Assembly: GCA_002077045.2 (NCBI GenBank)
Contig: KZ111195.1
Span: 75,051 to 115,001, forward strand
DNA: 39,951 bases
DNA from: Rachicladosporium sp. CCFEE 5018
Lineage: Eukaryota > Ascomycota > Dothideomycetes > Cladosporiales > Cladosporiaceae
Direction of reading: 5' to 3'
The position numbers and the translations under genes are program-made. Below are positions 31,725-39,951 of this stretch, one piece after another. The notes below the pieces were generated by a model, which searched no databases, had not been told where the DNA came from, and saw only the letters and a program-made list of their open reading frames with translations. How positions within the stretch are numbered: position 1 is the stretch's first letter; each line of letters begins with the position of its first letter.

Positions 31725-33809
31725 ATGTCCTCCGCCTCCGCCAAGAAGGCGACACCATCAGCGCCAGCAAACCCCCGAAGACCCTCCGCCAACCCGAGTG
31801 CATCATCATCCAGCATTACGCCCGCCTCTCGAAGCCCCACCAGAATGAGCGCAACAAGTGGCACAACCACGCCAGGCGCACAATCTCTCAACAGAACCCG
31901 TTCCAGCCGCACAGCAACCCCCGTATCTGCAAGGGCCGCTGCAAGGAGACCCGCAGCATCCAATGAACCCGATGATGAGGCCAAAGCGGAGATGCAAGCC
32001 AAGTACGACGAGCTGCAGGAACAGCTTCGCCTGGCTGACGAGCGGTCGACGCAAGTCCAGCGACAGGCTGCCGTGCTGCAGATCAAGCTTGATGAAGCGC
32101 TGAAGGAGCAAGGGCTGCTGGAGGAGAGCGTGCATGAGCAGGTGGAGAAGGTTAACGATCTGGAAAACGAGAGGAAGGAGAGCCTGAGAGCGAGGCGGGA
32201 GATGGAGCAGATCTATGAGAGTGAGCGGAGCGCTGCTATGAAGGAGAGGGAAGAAGCGCAGACGCAGCAGGAAGACATGCAAGCGTCGATGCAGCGGCTG
32301 AAAGAAGCACTGCATTCCCGAGAGGTGCGCGCTGGACTGGACGATGAGCGACGACCTAGTCTGTCTCGCAACTCCAGCTTCCGCAACAGCGGTGCCCCTT
32401 CGCCCAACCCAGAAATGACCAGCCCTTTCGCTCCCCCTGCTACACTCCAGCGTAGCGACTCGCGGAGCAGCTCTAAACTGGTCATGCAAAAAGACAAGAT
32501 CATCGAGTCTCTGCGTCTCGAACTGGCAGAGGCGCATATCAAGCTAGTCGAGCTGGACAATATGGGCGGTGGCCGTCTACAAAAGCTCGAAGCAGAAATG
32601 TATGAGGTTAAAATGCAGAATGCACGACTGATGGAAGAGAACGAGAGTTTCCAGTTACTGCTCAGCGAGAAGACACTTGATGGGGACTTCGGCCAGAGCG
32701 ACCTGCTGCGACCTCGATCGAACAACGGCTCTAGACCGCCTTCTAGACACCCGCAAGGCAACAGTCTGGCGGACGAACTCGAAGGCCATGACGAGACCGA
32801 GACGAGCGAGGATTCCAGGCGACTGCATGCTGAAGTCTCGAGTCTCAAGGACCAGAACAAAGCGTTGACATTGTACATCAACAACATCATCTCCCGCCTG
32901 CTCCAGCACGACCAATTCGAGCAGATCCTCGACAAGACTCCGGATATCTTCTCCAGCGGCGGCGCAGCCTCTTCAGCCATAGCATCCCCCGCCAAACCCC
33001 AGGAGAAAGCCCTCCCAGCCCCTCCGTCCACAGAACAAGACGACGAAGCTCCCTCCGGGTTCCTCCAACGCGCCCGCAGCGTAATGGGCGCCAAGCGACC
33101 TCGCCCTCAATCTCAGATCTTCCCCTCCACGCACACTTGTACCGACCTCTCCTCTGATCAGCCCACGCCACGACCCAACGAAGACCCTAGCACGGCTCCG
33201 CAAGTGCCATTAGGTCGCCGCGCAGTAAGCGGCGGCCAATCCGCACACCGCCGCTCGAATTCCGAGTGGGCCGGAGGCGCAAATCTAGTCAATCAAATGT
33301 ACCGTCCTACGCCATCGGCCGCACCTAGTGGGCTTGGGCCCGCGAGTCCAGGGCTCAGCTCACCGACGTCTACCCGTACATCATTCTTCGCCGCACCACC
33401 TGGACCAGCAAGTCGTGTGCCGTCTGGTAGCACCGTGCCAACCATCTCCTCCATAGCAGAGACTTCCGACGCCAAAGCGCCGCAGCGCGACAGCAAAGTC
33501 CCCGCCCCCAGTTCCGATCCTTCCGCACCCACGGACGAAGCAACCCTAGCATCCAACCCCTCATCCCCACCCCGTAGTCTCAATTCTAGCGGCGAGAGCT
33601 CGCATGGGGGCCGCGGCAACGGCGGTGCGATTATCGTGGGCTCGAAGATGCGGCCGCTGAGACTTGTGAGAGAGGCTGAAGAAAGCAGAGGAGGGAGCGG
33701 CGCGGGAGCTGGCGGAGCTGGGAACAGGGCCAGCTGGTTTGGGTGGATGAACAAGGGCGCTTTGCCTGGGATGGGTGGGGAGGCAGGGAAGGGAGGAAGC
33801 GGCCAGTAG
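31725..33809 (+). CDS. Conserved fungal coiled-coil protein of unknown role
   Basis: 694 residues, no intron. Residues 1-80 are Ser/Pro/Ala/Thr-rich and disordered with many SP/TP sites. Residues about 83-205 form a long coiled coil (heptads of E/K/Q/L: AKYDELQEQLRLADERSTQV, VHEQVEKVNDLENERKESLR). A second helical block at about 255-325 (KLVMQKDKIIESLRLELAEA, then IKLVELDNMGGGRLQKLEAE and RLMEENESFQLLLSEKTLDG) is the most conserved-looking part. A third short coil (about 365-400) ends in LTLYINNIISRLLQHDQFEQ. The last ~270 residues are disordered, Ser/Pro-rich, ending Gly-rich. It looks like a cytoskeletal or scaffold protein; fungal relatives are often labelled 'M protein repeat', which says nothing about function. 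Confidence 0.8.
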   Translation: MSSASAKKATPSAPANPRRPSANPSASSSSITPASRSPTRMSATSGTTTPGAQSLNRTRSSRTATPVSARAAARRPAASNEPDDEAKAEMQAKYDELQEQLRLADERSTQVQRQAAVLQIKLDEALKEQGLLEESVHEQVEKVNDLENERKESLRARREMEQIYESERSAAMKEREEAQTQQEDMQASMQRLKEALHSREVRAGLDDERRPSLSRNSSFRNSGAPSPNPEMTSPFAPPATLQRSDSRSSSKLVMQKDKIIESLRLELAEAHIKLVELDNMGGGRLQKLEAEMYEVKMQNARLMEENESFQLLLSEKTLDGDFGQSDLLRPRSNNGSRPPSRHPQGNSLADELEGHDETETSEDSRRLHAEVSSLKDQNKALTLYINNIISRLLQHDQFEQILDKTPDIFSSGGAASSAIASPAKPQEKALPAPPSTEQDDEAPSGFLQRARSVMGAKRPRPQSQIFPSTHTCTDLSSDQPTPRPNEDPSTAPQVPLGRRAVSGGQSAHRRSNSEWAGGANLVNQMYRPTPSAAPSGLGPASPGLSSPTSTRTSFFAAPPGPASRVPSGSTVPTISSIAETSDAKAPQRDSKVPAPSSDPSAPTDEATLASNPSSPPRSLNSSGESSHGGRGNGGAIIVGSKMRPLRLVREAEESRGGSGAGAGGAGNRASWFGWMNKGALPGMGGEAGKGGSGQ

Positions 33810-34257
33810 GAATGGTGGGTTTTGTATTAGGGATAGGCTTCGGGCTTGGAGGGTTCGATGAGGACTGGACCGGGGAATTGGGGGTGGGGGATTTTGATAC
33901 CCGGGCATTGATGGATTGGAGTGGTTCATAGACGGTATCGTGTTAGAAGGATTGTGATTGCGGTCGATCCATTACTTCTGAGCTATTCCGACTACGTAGT
34001 CCTCTTCCCAGCTATTGGTACAGAGCATTGGCTAGTACAGCTATAAGCAAAAGTGCGTAGGCATGACAAGCAAAACGCTGAGGGACTCGCATAATACCTA
34101 GGAAAAGCAGCGCCCGGCTCCAGTTCGTCCCCTTCCATTACGATTGCGGGGGAAAACGCCGTCCATCATTTCACATCCATAAGTAAAGCGAGCCGCATGG
34201 TCCATACACTCATAACGTCCTCATGGTCAGGGCAAACGCCTCCCGCCCCAAATCATA
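33810..34257. other. Intergenic, convergent 3' ends
   Basis: 448 bp between convergent stops of the coiled-coil and 2EXR-like genes. G-rich just after the first stop; nothing else recognised. Confidence 0.4.
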
Positions 34258-35583
34258 TCACCACTTCACACCCGACGATTCGGTCCCCTTCGATTTGGTC
34301 TTCGCCTCTCCAGCAGCACTCGGAAACATCTTCTTCCGCCTCACCATTCCCTCCGAACACAACCTCCCCACGACCACCGCATGCTTACTCTTCGAATGGT
34401 AGCTACTCTGCGTAGCCCAGACGGGATGCCGCACGAACTCCACCTCATCAGCCTTGACACCAATGAGCAGGCTTAAGAACTTGTCGTTCGCGCGTGTGGC
34501 GTCGATGGTCTTGCGGCCCTGGAAGTTCATATTGAGCACGCGTAGCTTAGCATAGGCGCCCAAGTGACGGAGGAGAGAGTGCAGTTGCGGATCGTGCACG
34601 AAGCGGCGTGCTTCCGCGGTGCTGAGTTGAGGGTTCAAGGAAGGTGCGGCGTCTTCGAAGAGGAATGTCACGTGTCTGATTAGTCCGATGTTTACTGGTC
34701 CGATAGCTTTCAGGAATCGTCGCACAGGTCTGAAGCCTAGCTCAGACCAGTCGGAGGCGAATATATGGCCATGGCGTCGTGATTGGCGCTGGAGGAAGAA
34801 CTCGTTTTCGGAGTAGAGGATTGAGCGAGCTTCGTTGTGGACTATGCTGCAAGTACGCAGGAAGGCTGCGGAGCGAGAAAAGCGGGCTGAGGGGGAGCCA
34901 AAGTCCAGACGATCTTTGTTAGGGGTGACGAAAGTGAGGCGGTAGATCTCGTTGCGGAGCTCGGGAGGGAGGTCGAGAAAGCCGGCGCGTGATGAGGTCT
35001 CCTTGTTGCTAGATTTGCGCTTGCTGGCCTGTGGGAGGAGCTTCGGGCGTTTCCTAGCGGGTGGGGATGGTGAGTGGTTAGGTGAGGCTTCTCGCTTGAG
35101 CAGAGACTTGAGGTCGATGTTGAGAGTGATCTCCCTGTCTTCGCCAGCAGGCACATTCAGTGTGACTTGCAAAGGCGGTAGGTTAGTCCTTGAAGACGAA
35201 GCAGACTTCCGTGTTGCCAGTCTGCACAGTGGCAGCTCGGTCTCGTCGTCGCTTGCATCTGACGAGACGTCGCTGAGGGCATCGTCTGGTTCGGACAAGC
35301 CGAGATCCGAGAGCGGTGGCGACGGTGAATAGGTACGTTTGCGGACCGGCTGTTTAGTGACGATGTCTTCATCCTCATCGTAGCTGGTCAGGTCGTCCTC
35401 CTCATCGCTGGGCTCTGGCTCCTCATCACTAAGAGCGATCGCAGAGTCCACGAAGGGTGAGTCGGTTTTGGCGGCGCTTTTCCGTACGGGCCGTCCGGTC
35501 TTGGTGTTGTAGGTGATGCCAAAGTCGACATCGCCTAGCTCCGGACTGCGTTGCTTGCTGGTCATTGGCTTTTTGAACGGCAT
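34258..35583 (-). CDS. 2EXR/LPPELRN-domain protein with acidic N-terminus
   Basis: 441 residues from the ATG at 35583 (MPFKKPMTSKQRSPELGD); the frame further upstream would need a TTG start. The first ~195 residues are disordered: acidic clusters (SDEEPEPSDEEDDLTSYDED), basic KRKR/RKRPK patches that could be nuclear localisation signals, and SPSPP repeats. Residues about 200-217, FLDLPPELRNEIYRLTF, are the signature of the large F-box-like/2EXR family expanded in Pezizomycotina; LRTCSIVHNEARSILYSENEF follows as usual. Role unknown; an F-box-like adaptor function is the common guess for this family. Divergent from GPN3. Confidence 0.8.
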   Translation of the reverse strand: MPFKKPMTSKQRSPELGDVDFGITYNTKTGRPVRKSAAKTDSPFVDSAIALSDEEPEPSDEEDDLTSYDEDEDIVTKQPVRKRTYSPSPPLSDLGLSEPDDALSDVSSDASDDETELPLCRLATRKSASSSRTNLPPLQVTLNVPAGEDREITLNIDLKSLLKREASPNHSPSPPARKRPKLLPQASKRKSSNKETSSRAGFLDLPPELRNEIYRLTFVTPNKDRLDFGSPSARFSRSAAFLRTCSIVHNEARSILYSENEFFLQRQSRRHGHIFASDWSELGFRPVRRFLKAIGPVNIGLIRHVTFLFEDAAPSLNPQLSTAEARRFVHDPQLHSLLRHLGAYAKLRVLNMNFQGRKTIDATRANDKFLSLLIGVKADEVEFVRHPVWATQSSYHSKSKHAVVVGRLCSEGMVRRKKMFPSAAGEAKTKSKGTESSGVKW

Positions 35584-36422
35584 CGCGGAATGTGTGATGT
35601 CAAACGTGGGTGTCAAGTGTGAGGGTGGCGAGACAGTGAGGTCGCTTGTTTTGCGATACTTGGAGATGGAAGGTGCTCGCGGGGTGCTTCATGTAGAGCA
35701 AAACGGAAGGAACGACAACCCTCGACCGCCACGATTGGCAATGACAGCGTGCACGAAAGTCTGCTTCTGGGGCTCCGAACACTGCATAAAAGTCAAATGG
35801 TGAAGTCTCGACAAAGTGTGTAACGACAAGGCCGAAGCTGACGCCGCGCCGGTGGAGGTGGAGGCACTGAAATCTCCCGCGTCACGCATCGACCAAGATA
35901 TGCATGTAATAGGTACTTTCACTTTATGGCTTCGTGGCGGATATCATGTATCAGGCGCTGTCCACTCCAATTAGCAGCAATGCCACAGTCCGCATGGCGC
36001 ACAAGATTGTGCCGGGTTAGCCGTGTAAATGCAAGTATTGCATTTGGCCTTCGCTTGCGGTTCATGTCGCGTCGAACTCACTGTAGTCAGAGGACTGATC
36101 GGCTTGGCGGAAGAATTATTGATACCGAGATGGTGAATCTTGCGGCTCTTCAGTGTAGTCTTGGCTAGCAGTGTATGCGGTACGCTCGCCATGGGAGTAT
36201 GGATGCAAGTGATTGAGAGGAAGTCGCTGAAGTTCATCAACAATCACGTCGAGCACGCGTGTGTGACATGCATCGGTTGCATGCAGCGGCCCGTCTCGAA
36301 CCGAGCAAGCGAAGCCAAACTTTTGCCCTTGACATGTGATCGAGTCCGTCCAAACAGCACTGCAAAGACAGCAGCTTATTCAGTCCCTTCTTTCAAGCGG
36401 ACATCGCCACGCAACCCTCACC
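35584..36422. promoter_or_regulatory. Divergent promoter, 2EXR-like gene and GPN3
   Basis: 839 bp between divergent starts. Short open frames on either strand lack recognisable content. No repeat seen. Confidence 0.4.
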
Positions 36423-37322
36423 ATGGGCTCCCGCTACGGAACCATAGTTATGGGTCCCGCAGGCGCGGGCAAGACGACCTTCTGCTCGGCCCTGATCGAG
36501 CACCTCAAAATGAATCGCCGCTCTTGCTTCTACGTGAACCTCGATCCAGCAGCAGAAGACTTTGCCTACACGCCCGACATCGACATCAAAGACCTGATCT
36601 CGCTGGAAGACGTTATGGAAGAGTTGCATCTCGGCCCTAACGGCGGGCTGATCTACTGCTTCGAATTCCTGCTCGAGAACCTAGACTTTCTTACTGAGCC
36701 ACTGGAAGATGTGACCGAGGAGTATCTGATCATTATCGATATGCCTGGGCAGATTGAGTTGTACAGCCATGTGCCCATACTTCCTGCTCTGGTCAAGACT
36801 TTGACGAGGGGAAGCTTGAACATCAGTATGTGCGCCGCGTATTTGCTCGAGAGCAGCTTCATCATCGATCGGTCCAAGTTCTTCTCGGGGACGCTGAGTG
36901 CGATGAGCGCTATGCTTATGCTCGAGCTGCCGCATGTAAACATTCTGAGTAAGATGGATCTTGTAAAGGGCCAAGTCGCGAGACGAGATCTCAAGCGTTT
37001 CATCGACCCGGACACCAGTCTGCTACAGGATGCGCCCGAGAGTGGACTCAAGTATGAGTACAAGACCGGAGTGGACAATGGTGACGCCGATGAGAAGAGC
37101 ACTATGTTGGCTGGCGAGACTTTTGCATCATTGAATCGAGCAGTGGCACAATTGATTGATGAGTTCAGCCTGGTATCTTTCCTGAAGCTAGACGCGCAGA
37201 ACGAGGACAGCGTCGGGACGATACTGAGCTATATCGACGATTGCATACAGTTCCACGAATCGCAAGAGCCAAAGGAGCCGAATGATCAGCTGGACGACAT
37301 GGATGTAGATGGCATGGGTTGA
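36423..37322 (+). CDS. GPN3: GPN-loop GTPase 3
   Basis: Small GTPase needed for assembly and nuclear import of RNA polymerase II, acting with GPN1. 299 residues, no intron, start at ACCATGG (MGSRYGTIVMGPAGAGKTTF). Motifs: P-loop GPAGAGKTT (about 11-19), the Gly-Pro-Asn loop in HLGPNGGLIYCFE (about 70-74 for GPNGG), Walker B/G3 IIDMPGQIELYSHVP (about 104-118), and the G4-type SKMDLVKG (about 175-182). FIDPDTSLL and the C-terminal SYIDDCIQFHESQEPKEPND match GPN3 rather than GPN1 or GPN2, which are longer. The tail ends in an acidic DDMDVDGMG. An in-frame extension upstream of the chosen ATG is open but not conserved in character. Confidence 0.93.
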   Translation: MGSRYGTIVMGPAGAGKTTFCSALIEHLKMNRRSCFYVNLDPAAEDFAYTPDIDIKDLISLEDVMEELHLGPNGGLIYCFEFLLENLDFLTEPLEDVTEEYLIIIDMPGQIELYSHVPILPALVKTLTRGSLNISMCAAYLLESSFIIDRSKFFSGTLSAMSAMLMLELPHVNILSKMDLVKGQVARRDLKRFIDPDTSLLQDAPESGLKYEYKTGVDNGDADEKSTMLAGETFASLNRAVAQLIDEFSLVSFLKLDAQNEDSVGTILSYIDDCIQFHESQEPKEPNDQLDDMDVDGMG

Positions 37323-37820
37323 GAGCCTGCAACTGTACACTGTTGAGCGAAGATTGAATGGCTCACGCAAGCGAATGGCTGGAGACTGTATACCTCGAAT
37401 GATGCGCTCTGACAAGCTTGCATAAGTCGATGCGAGACATTGATCAGAGGTGGCTCGAGGCGAATCGATCCCCAAATGCGGTTGCATTGCATGCCAGGGA
37501 GCAGGTTTCATGACGCTGCGCATCGCACGAAGGTCCACGAAGTATTCCCGCAGAAGCAGAATCGATCTCGGCACACAGACGACGATGTGGCGACTGGGCG
37601 CCCGCCAGAGGAAGATGTCGCGTTGGTCAACGAGTGGAGTGTTGCAGATGTCACGCCCCTTCCCTGACCGGAAATGGCAACATAGGACGAGCTATGCCAG
37701 GTCGAGATTCCTGGAGCTGTCGGATAGAGGCAGACACATGCGTACAATCGGCGAGGGAACGATAAAACGTTCTCGCGAGGCGAGCGTAGGTCTAGTGTAG
37801 GTAGCTCCGCAATTTTACTC
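37323..37820. other. Intergenic, convergent 3' ends
   Basis: 498 bp between the GPN3 stop and the stop of the histidine phosphatase gene. No gene or RNA recognised. Confidence 0.4.
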
Positions 37821-38546
37821 CTACTTCCCCCGCTCTTTCTCCTTCCCACCACTATTCTCCCTCGCCCTCTCCTTCTCCTCCACACTCCCACCCTCAGCCT
37901 TCTCCTCTTCCTCCCTCCTCCTCACACTGCCCTCCGTCTCCCTCAACCCCGCCTCCCCCTCATCATCCCCCTCAACAAACTCAAAGCTCCTCCACTCCGC
38001 TTCCCTCCACCACCCCGTAGTCTGCTCACCCTTCTCATTCACATCTCCCGTAATGTAGTGGTTGAAGAACCCATGACTAACAAGCACAATCTCCCTCTCA
38101 TCTCGCGCACGGATCCAGGCTCTGAGCTTCCTCGCACGGCCTGCGAGAGCAGAAGGCGAGATCTCGAAGTCGCCTTCATGGCGAGTCCACCCATGCTTCA
38201 CGTGGTCGAAGTCTACGCCGTCTCCGAACTCGCCTCGTAGTAGCTCGATCTCCGACCCGGTATCGCAGGGATCCGCGCTCGCTTCCTCCGCGTACGGCAA
38301 GGCAATGATCTTAAGTTGTCGGGTCTCGATCGCAGGACTGAAGGTTGTTTGGCAGGTTTGTAGGGCGCGGCGGAGAGGTGAGGCGAGGAGGAGTTCGACG
38401 CTATCATGGTGGGGGAAGACGTCCCGACGAGAAGCGCATTGCGAGAAGCCGTGAGGCGTCAGATGGGGGTCGTGCAGGGAGTGGCCTTCTGGGGAGGTGG
38501 AGTGGTAGCCTTGGGCGTGGCGGAGGAGATGGAGGGTTGGCGGCAT
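37821..38546 (-). CDS. Histidine phosphatase (phosphoglycerate mutase-like) family protein
   Basis: 241 residues, no intron. The catalytic RHA motif is at residues 9-11 (LHLLRHAQGYH); LHDPHLTPHGFSQC and LLASPLRRALQTCQTTF follow, as in fungal PMU1-type members, and the second catalytic His is in VLVSHGFFNHY (about residue 156). The usual fungal short PGAM fold ends near residue 185; the last ~50 residues are an extremely charged Glu/Arg/Lys/Gly tail (EEEEKAEGGSVEEKERAREN), encoded by a CT-rich stretch on the plus strand at 37821-37960. Substrate unknown; it is not the glycolytic enzyme, which is longer. Confidence 0.88.
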   Translation of the reverse strand: MPPTLHLLRHAQGYHSTSPEGHSLHDPHLTPHGFSQCASRRDVFPHHDSVELLLASPLRRALQTCQTTFSPAIETRQLKIIALPYAEEASADPCDTGSEIELLRGEFGDGVDFDHVKHGWTRHEGDFEISPSALAGRARKLRAWIRARDEREIVLVSHGFFNHYITGDVNEKGEQTTGWWREAEWRSFEFVEGDDEGEAGLRETEGSVRRREEEEKAEGGSVEEKERARENSGGKEKERGK

Positions 38547-39268
38547 TGTTCTAGTTGATGAAGTAGAGGGGTATACGGGGTAGGAAGCAAGCGAAGGAAG
38601 TGGGGTTGAGGAATGAGATAAAGATGCTGGAAAAACTACTTAGCTGTGTCTTCCGGGCTATGTTGTCGGTGTGTGTAGACTCGGGATCATATTAAGATAG
38701 TGTATATCGCGCATGCAAAGCAAGTATCGCGCTTGAGTTCAGGCGCTTCAGTCGCGTCGATGGATCATGCTCGTCATTGTGCATAACCAGCTCGTCTGCA
38801 TTGGAAGCTCCTGAAGCTTGTGCAACGTCGAGATCATCTTGACGGCCAGCACTTATTATTGGTACATAAGGTACACTTTGAGTGGCTGAACACACCCAGG
38901 TATAGGGTGTCGATTTTGATCGAGCTCTGTCAGGACGTCGAAGGCCGAGACTGACCTGTAGTGATCTCGTGTACCCTTCTGACACGAGCACATGCGCAGC
39001 TCATTACCTCCTCGCATCTGCTCTTTGCATCCATTCGCTCGGTGAGCACAACCTTGGGGCGATCAAGCGCAGTCTAGCGCGTGCTTGTCTTCATGGTGAA
39101 TAGCGACAAAGCGCGCGCCATAGTCTGTTGATTTGATGACTCGCCCTTATTAGTGGGAGTTAGAGGCGAGCTCAACGCTGGCGAGCTGTGCAAGCTTTGT
39201 CAGATGGCTTGAAACATGTGCTACGAGCATGACATGACTTTTCATACTTCGAGTCGCATGGCTAGCGT
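38547..39268. other. Intergenic between phosphatase and HEM4
   Basis: 722 bp, upstream of the phosphatase and downstream of HEM4, both on the minus strand. A 99-codon minus-strand open frame at 38692-38991 has no recognisable content and no conserved-looking segment. I do not call a gene. Confidence 0.4.
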
Positions 39269-39951
39269 TCAAGGAGTCCCCTTCGAGAACCTGTTGATGC
39301 CTTCCGAGACGCCTTCGGGCGTTGGCGACTCAGCACATACGTCTGGATTGAAGGCAAAGGCTTCCTTGAGATAGTCACGCGTTGTGGGCCCAATGGTAGC
39401 CACGCCAATCCAGCCTTTGCCCTGGCTAGCGTTTCTCTTCGCTTGACTGAAGCGTCCTGTGCTCTCGTCCAGCCACTTCAGGCTCGTGAGCATGGCCTCG
39501 CAGCCTTGCGGAGAAAACACAACGACCCACTGCTCCTTGACCTTTTGCTTAGCAGCTTGCTGTAGCAGCATCGAGAAAGACTCCTCGAATGTAGCCATCT
39601 CGCCAGTCTCGTACACGATCAATTCGATGACCTGCGTCCTTTCACTTAGGGGTAGCGTCTCAGCCGACAACGAGCTTGGAATAATATCCCGTCTCTGCTC
39701 CCCCACAAGAAACAGCAATGGTAGCCTCCTCCCCTCAAGATGCGTCACATCCCTCGCCAATGTCCTCTGATGCTCTAGAATGAACTTCGCAAGTACCTCC
39801 CCACTCCCAGTCTCCTCCCCCAGCACTGCACACGGCAGGCCAAGTGACTTGACCCCAGTAGCCGTCGCAGGCCCGACAACATACAACGGCATCTCCTTGT
39901 CGAACATCGCCTCTAACTTGCTCGGGTCCAGCTTCGACACTACAATTGCGA
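39269..39951 (-). CDS. HEM4: Uroporphyrinogen-III synthase, C-terminal part (window edge)
   Basis: Fourth step of haem biosynthesis: cyclises hydroxymethylbilane with inversion of ring D. The frame is open through the right edge, so the 5' part is outside. Visible: LYVVGPATATGVKSLGLPCA, GSGEVLAKFILEH, LLFLVGEQRRDIIP, LPLSERTQVIELIVYETGEM, WVVVFSPQGCEAML, and IGVATIGPTTRDYLKEAF near the C-terminus, in the order typical of fungal HEM4. The apparent GTG start at 39940 is not a start: the reading continues upstream (A-I-V before V-S-K-L-D). Confidence 0.9.
   Translation of the reverse strand, partial: AIVVSKLDPSKLEAMFDKEMPLYVVGPATATGVKSLGLPCAVLGEETGSGEVLAKFILEHQRTLARDVTHLEGRRLPLLFLVGEQRRDIIPSSLSAETLPLSERTQVIELIVYETGEMATFEESFSMLLQQAAKQKVKEQWVVVFSPQGCEAMLTSLKWLDESTGRFSQAKRNASQGKGWIGVATIGPTTRDYLKEAFAFNPDVCAESPTPEGVSEGINRFSKGTP

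Noticed and set aside
38692..38991. 99-codon minus-strand frame near HEM4
   Set aside because: No recognisable domain, unremarkable composition, and no other evidence of a gene.

Overview
This window is nuclear DNA of a filamentous ascomycete (Pezizomycotina). The eukaryotic type is shown by GT-AG introns of about 45-195 nt with CTRAC-like branch points, intron-split ribosomal protein genes, and ordinary fungal housekeeping genes. Fungal-type families such as the LPPELRN (2EXR-like) protein and a fungal-specific transcription-factor domain support this. Dothideomycetes is my guess for the class, with low confidence. All exon coordinates were derived by hand from reading frames, splice consensus and remembered family conservation.

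Layout. The left arm (1-5.9 kb) holds an F-box-like gene, ribosomal protein eL19, the mitochondrial ATPase inhibitor IF1 and hexokinase. The right arm (22.3-40 kb) holds a Cys-rich conserved protein, a PXA-PX-nexin-C membrane protein, cytosolic tyrosyl-tRNA synthetase, ribosomal proteins uL16 and eL30, a coiled-coil protein, a 2EXR-like protein, the GPN3 GTPase, a histidine phosphatase and the 3' part of uroporphyrinogen-III synthase. These genes all read cleanly.

The centre (about 7.7-22.2 kb) is different. It is a contiguous catabolic gene cluster: a phenol-2-monooxygenase-type flavoprotein, a Rieske oxygenase, an MFS transporter, an amidase, a polysaccharide-deacetylase-fold cyclic-imide-hydrolase-like protein, a salicylate-hydroxylase-type flavoprotein and the C-terminal part of a fungal transcription factor. 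The combination of two flavin monooxygenases, imide hydrolase, amidase, transporter and regulator matches the composition of the fungal nicotinate (hxn) catabolic clusters known from Aspergillus nidulans (hxnV, hxnP/Z, hxnN, hxnM, hxnX, hxnR). The Rieske gene is not a member I know of there.

The main result is that this cluster is decaying. The hxnV-like gene has a lost splice donor, an in-frame TAG and a frameshift. The transporter has an in-frame TAG. The amidase has a one-base frameshift. The hxnX-like gene has an in-frame TGA near its C-terminus. The regulator lacks its 5' part and carries a TGA where Trp is expected. Only the Rieske oxygenase and the deacetylase/imidase read intact. A neighbouring membrane-anchored lectin-propeller gene (5.95-7.5 kb) also has an in-frame TGA. 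The intact housekeeping genes on both sides argue against general poor sequence quality and for recent loss of a whole pathway, possibly following loss of the regulator.
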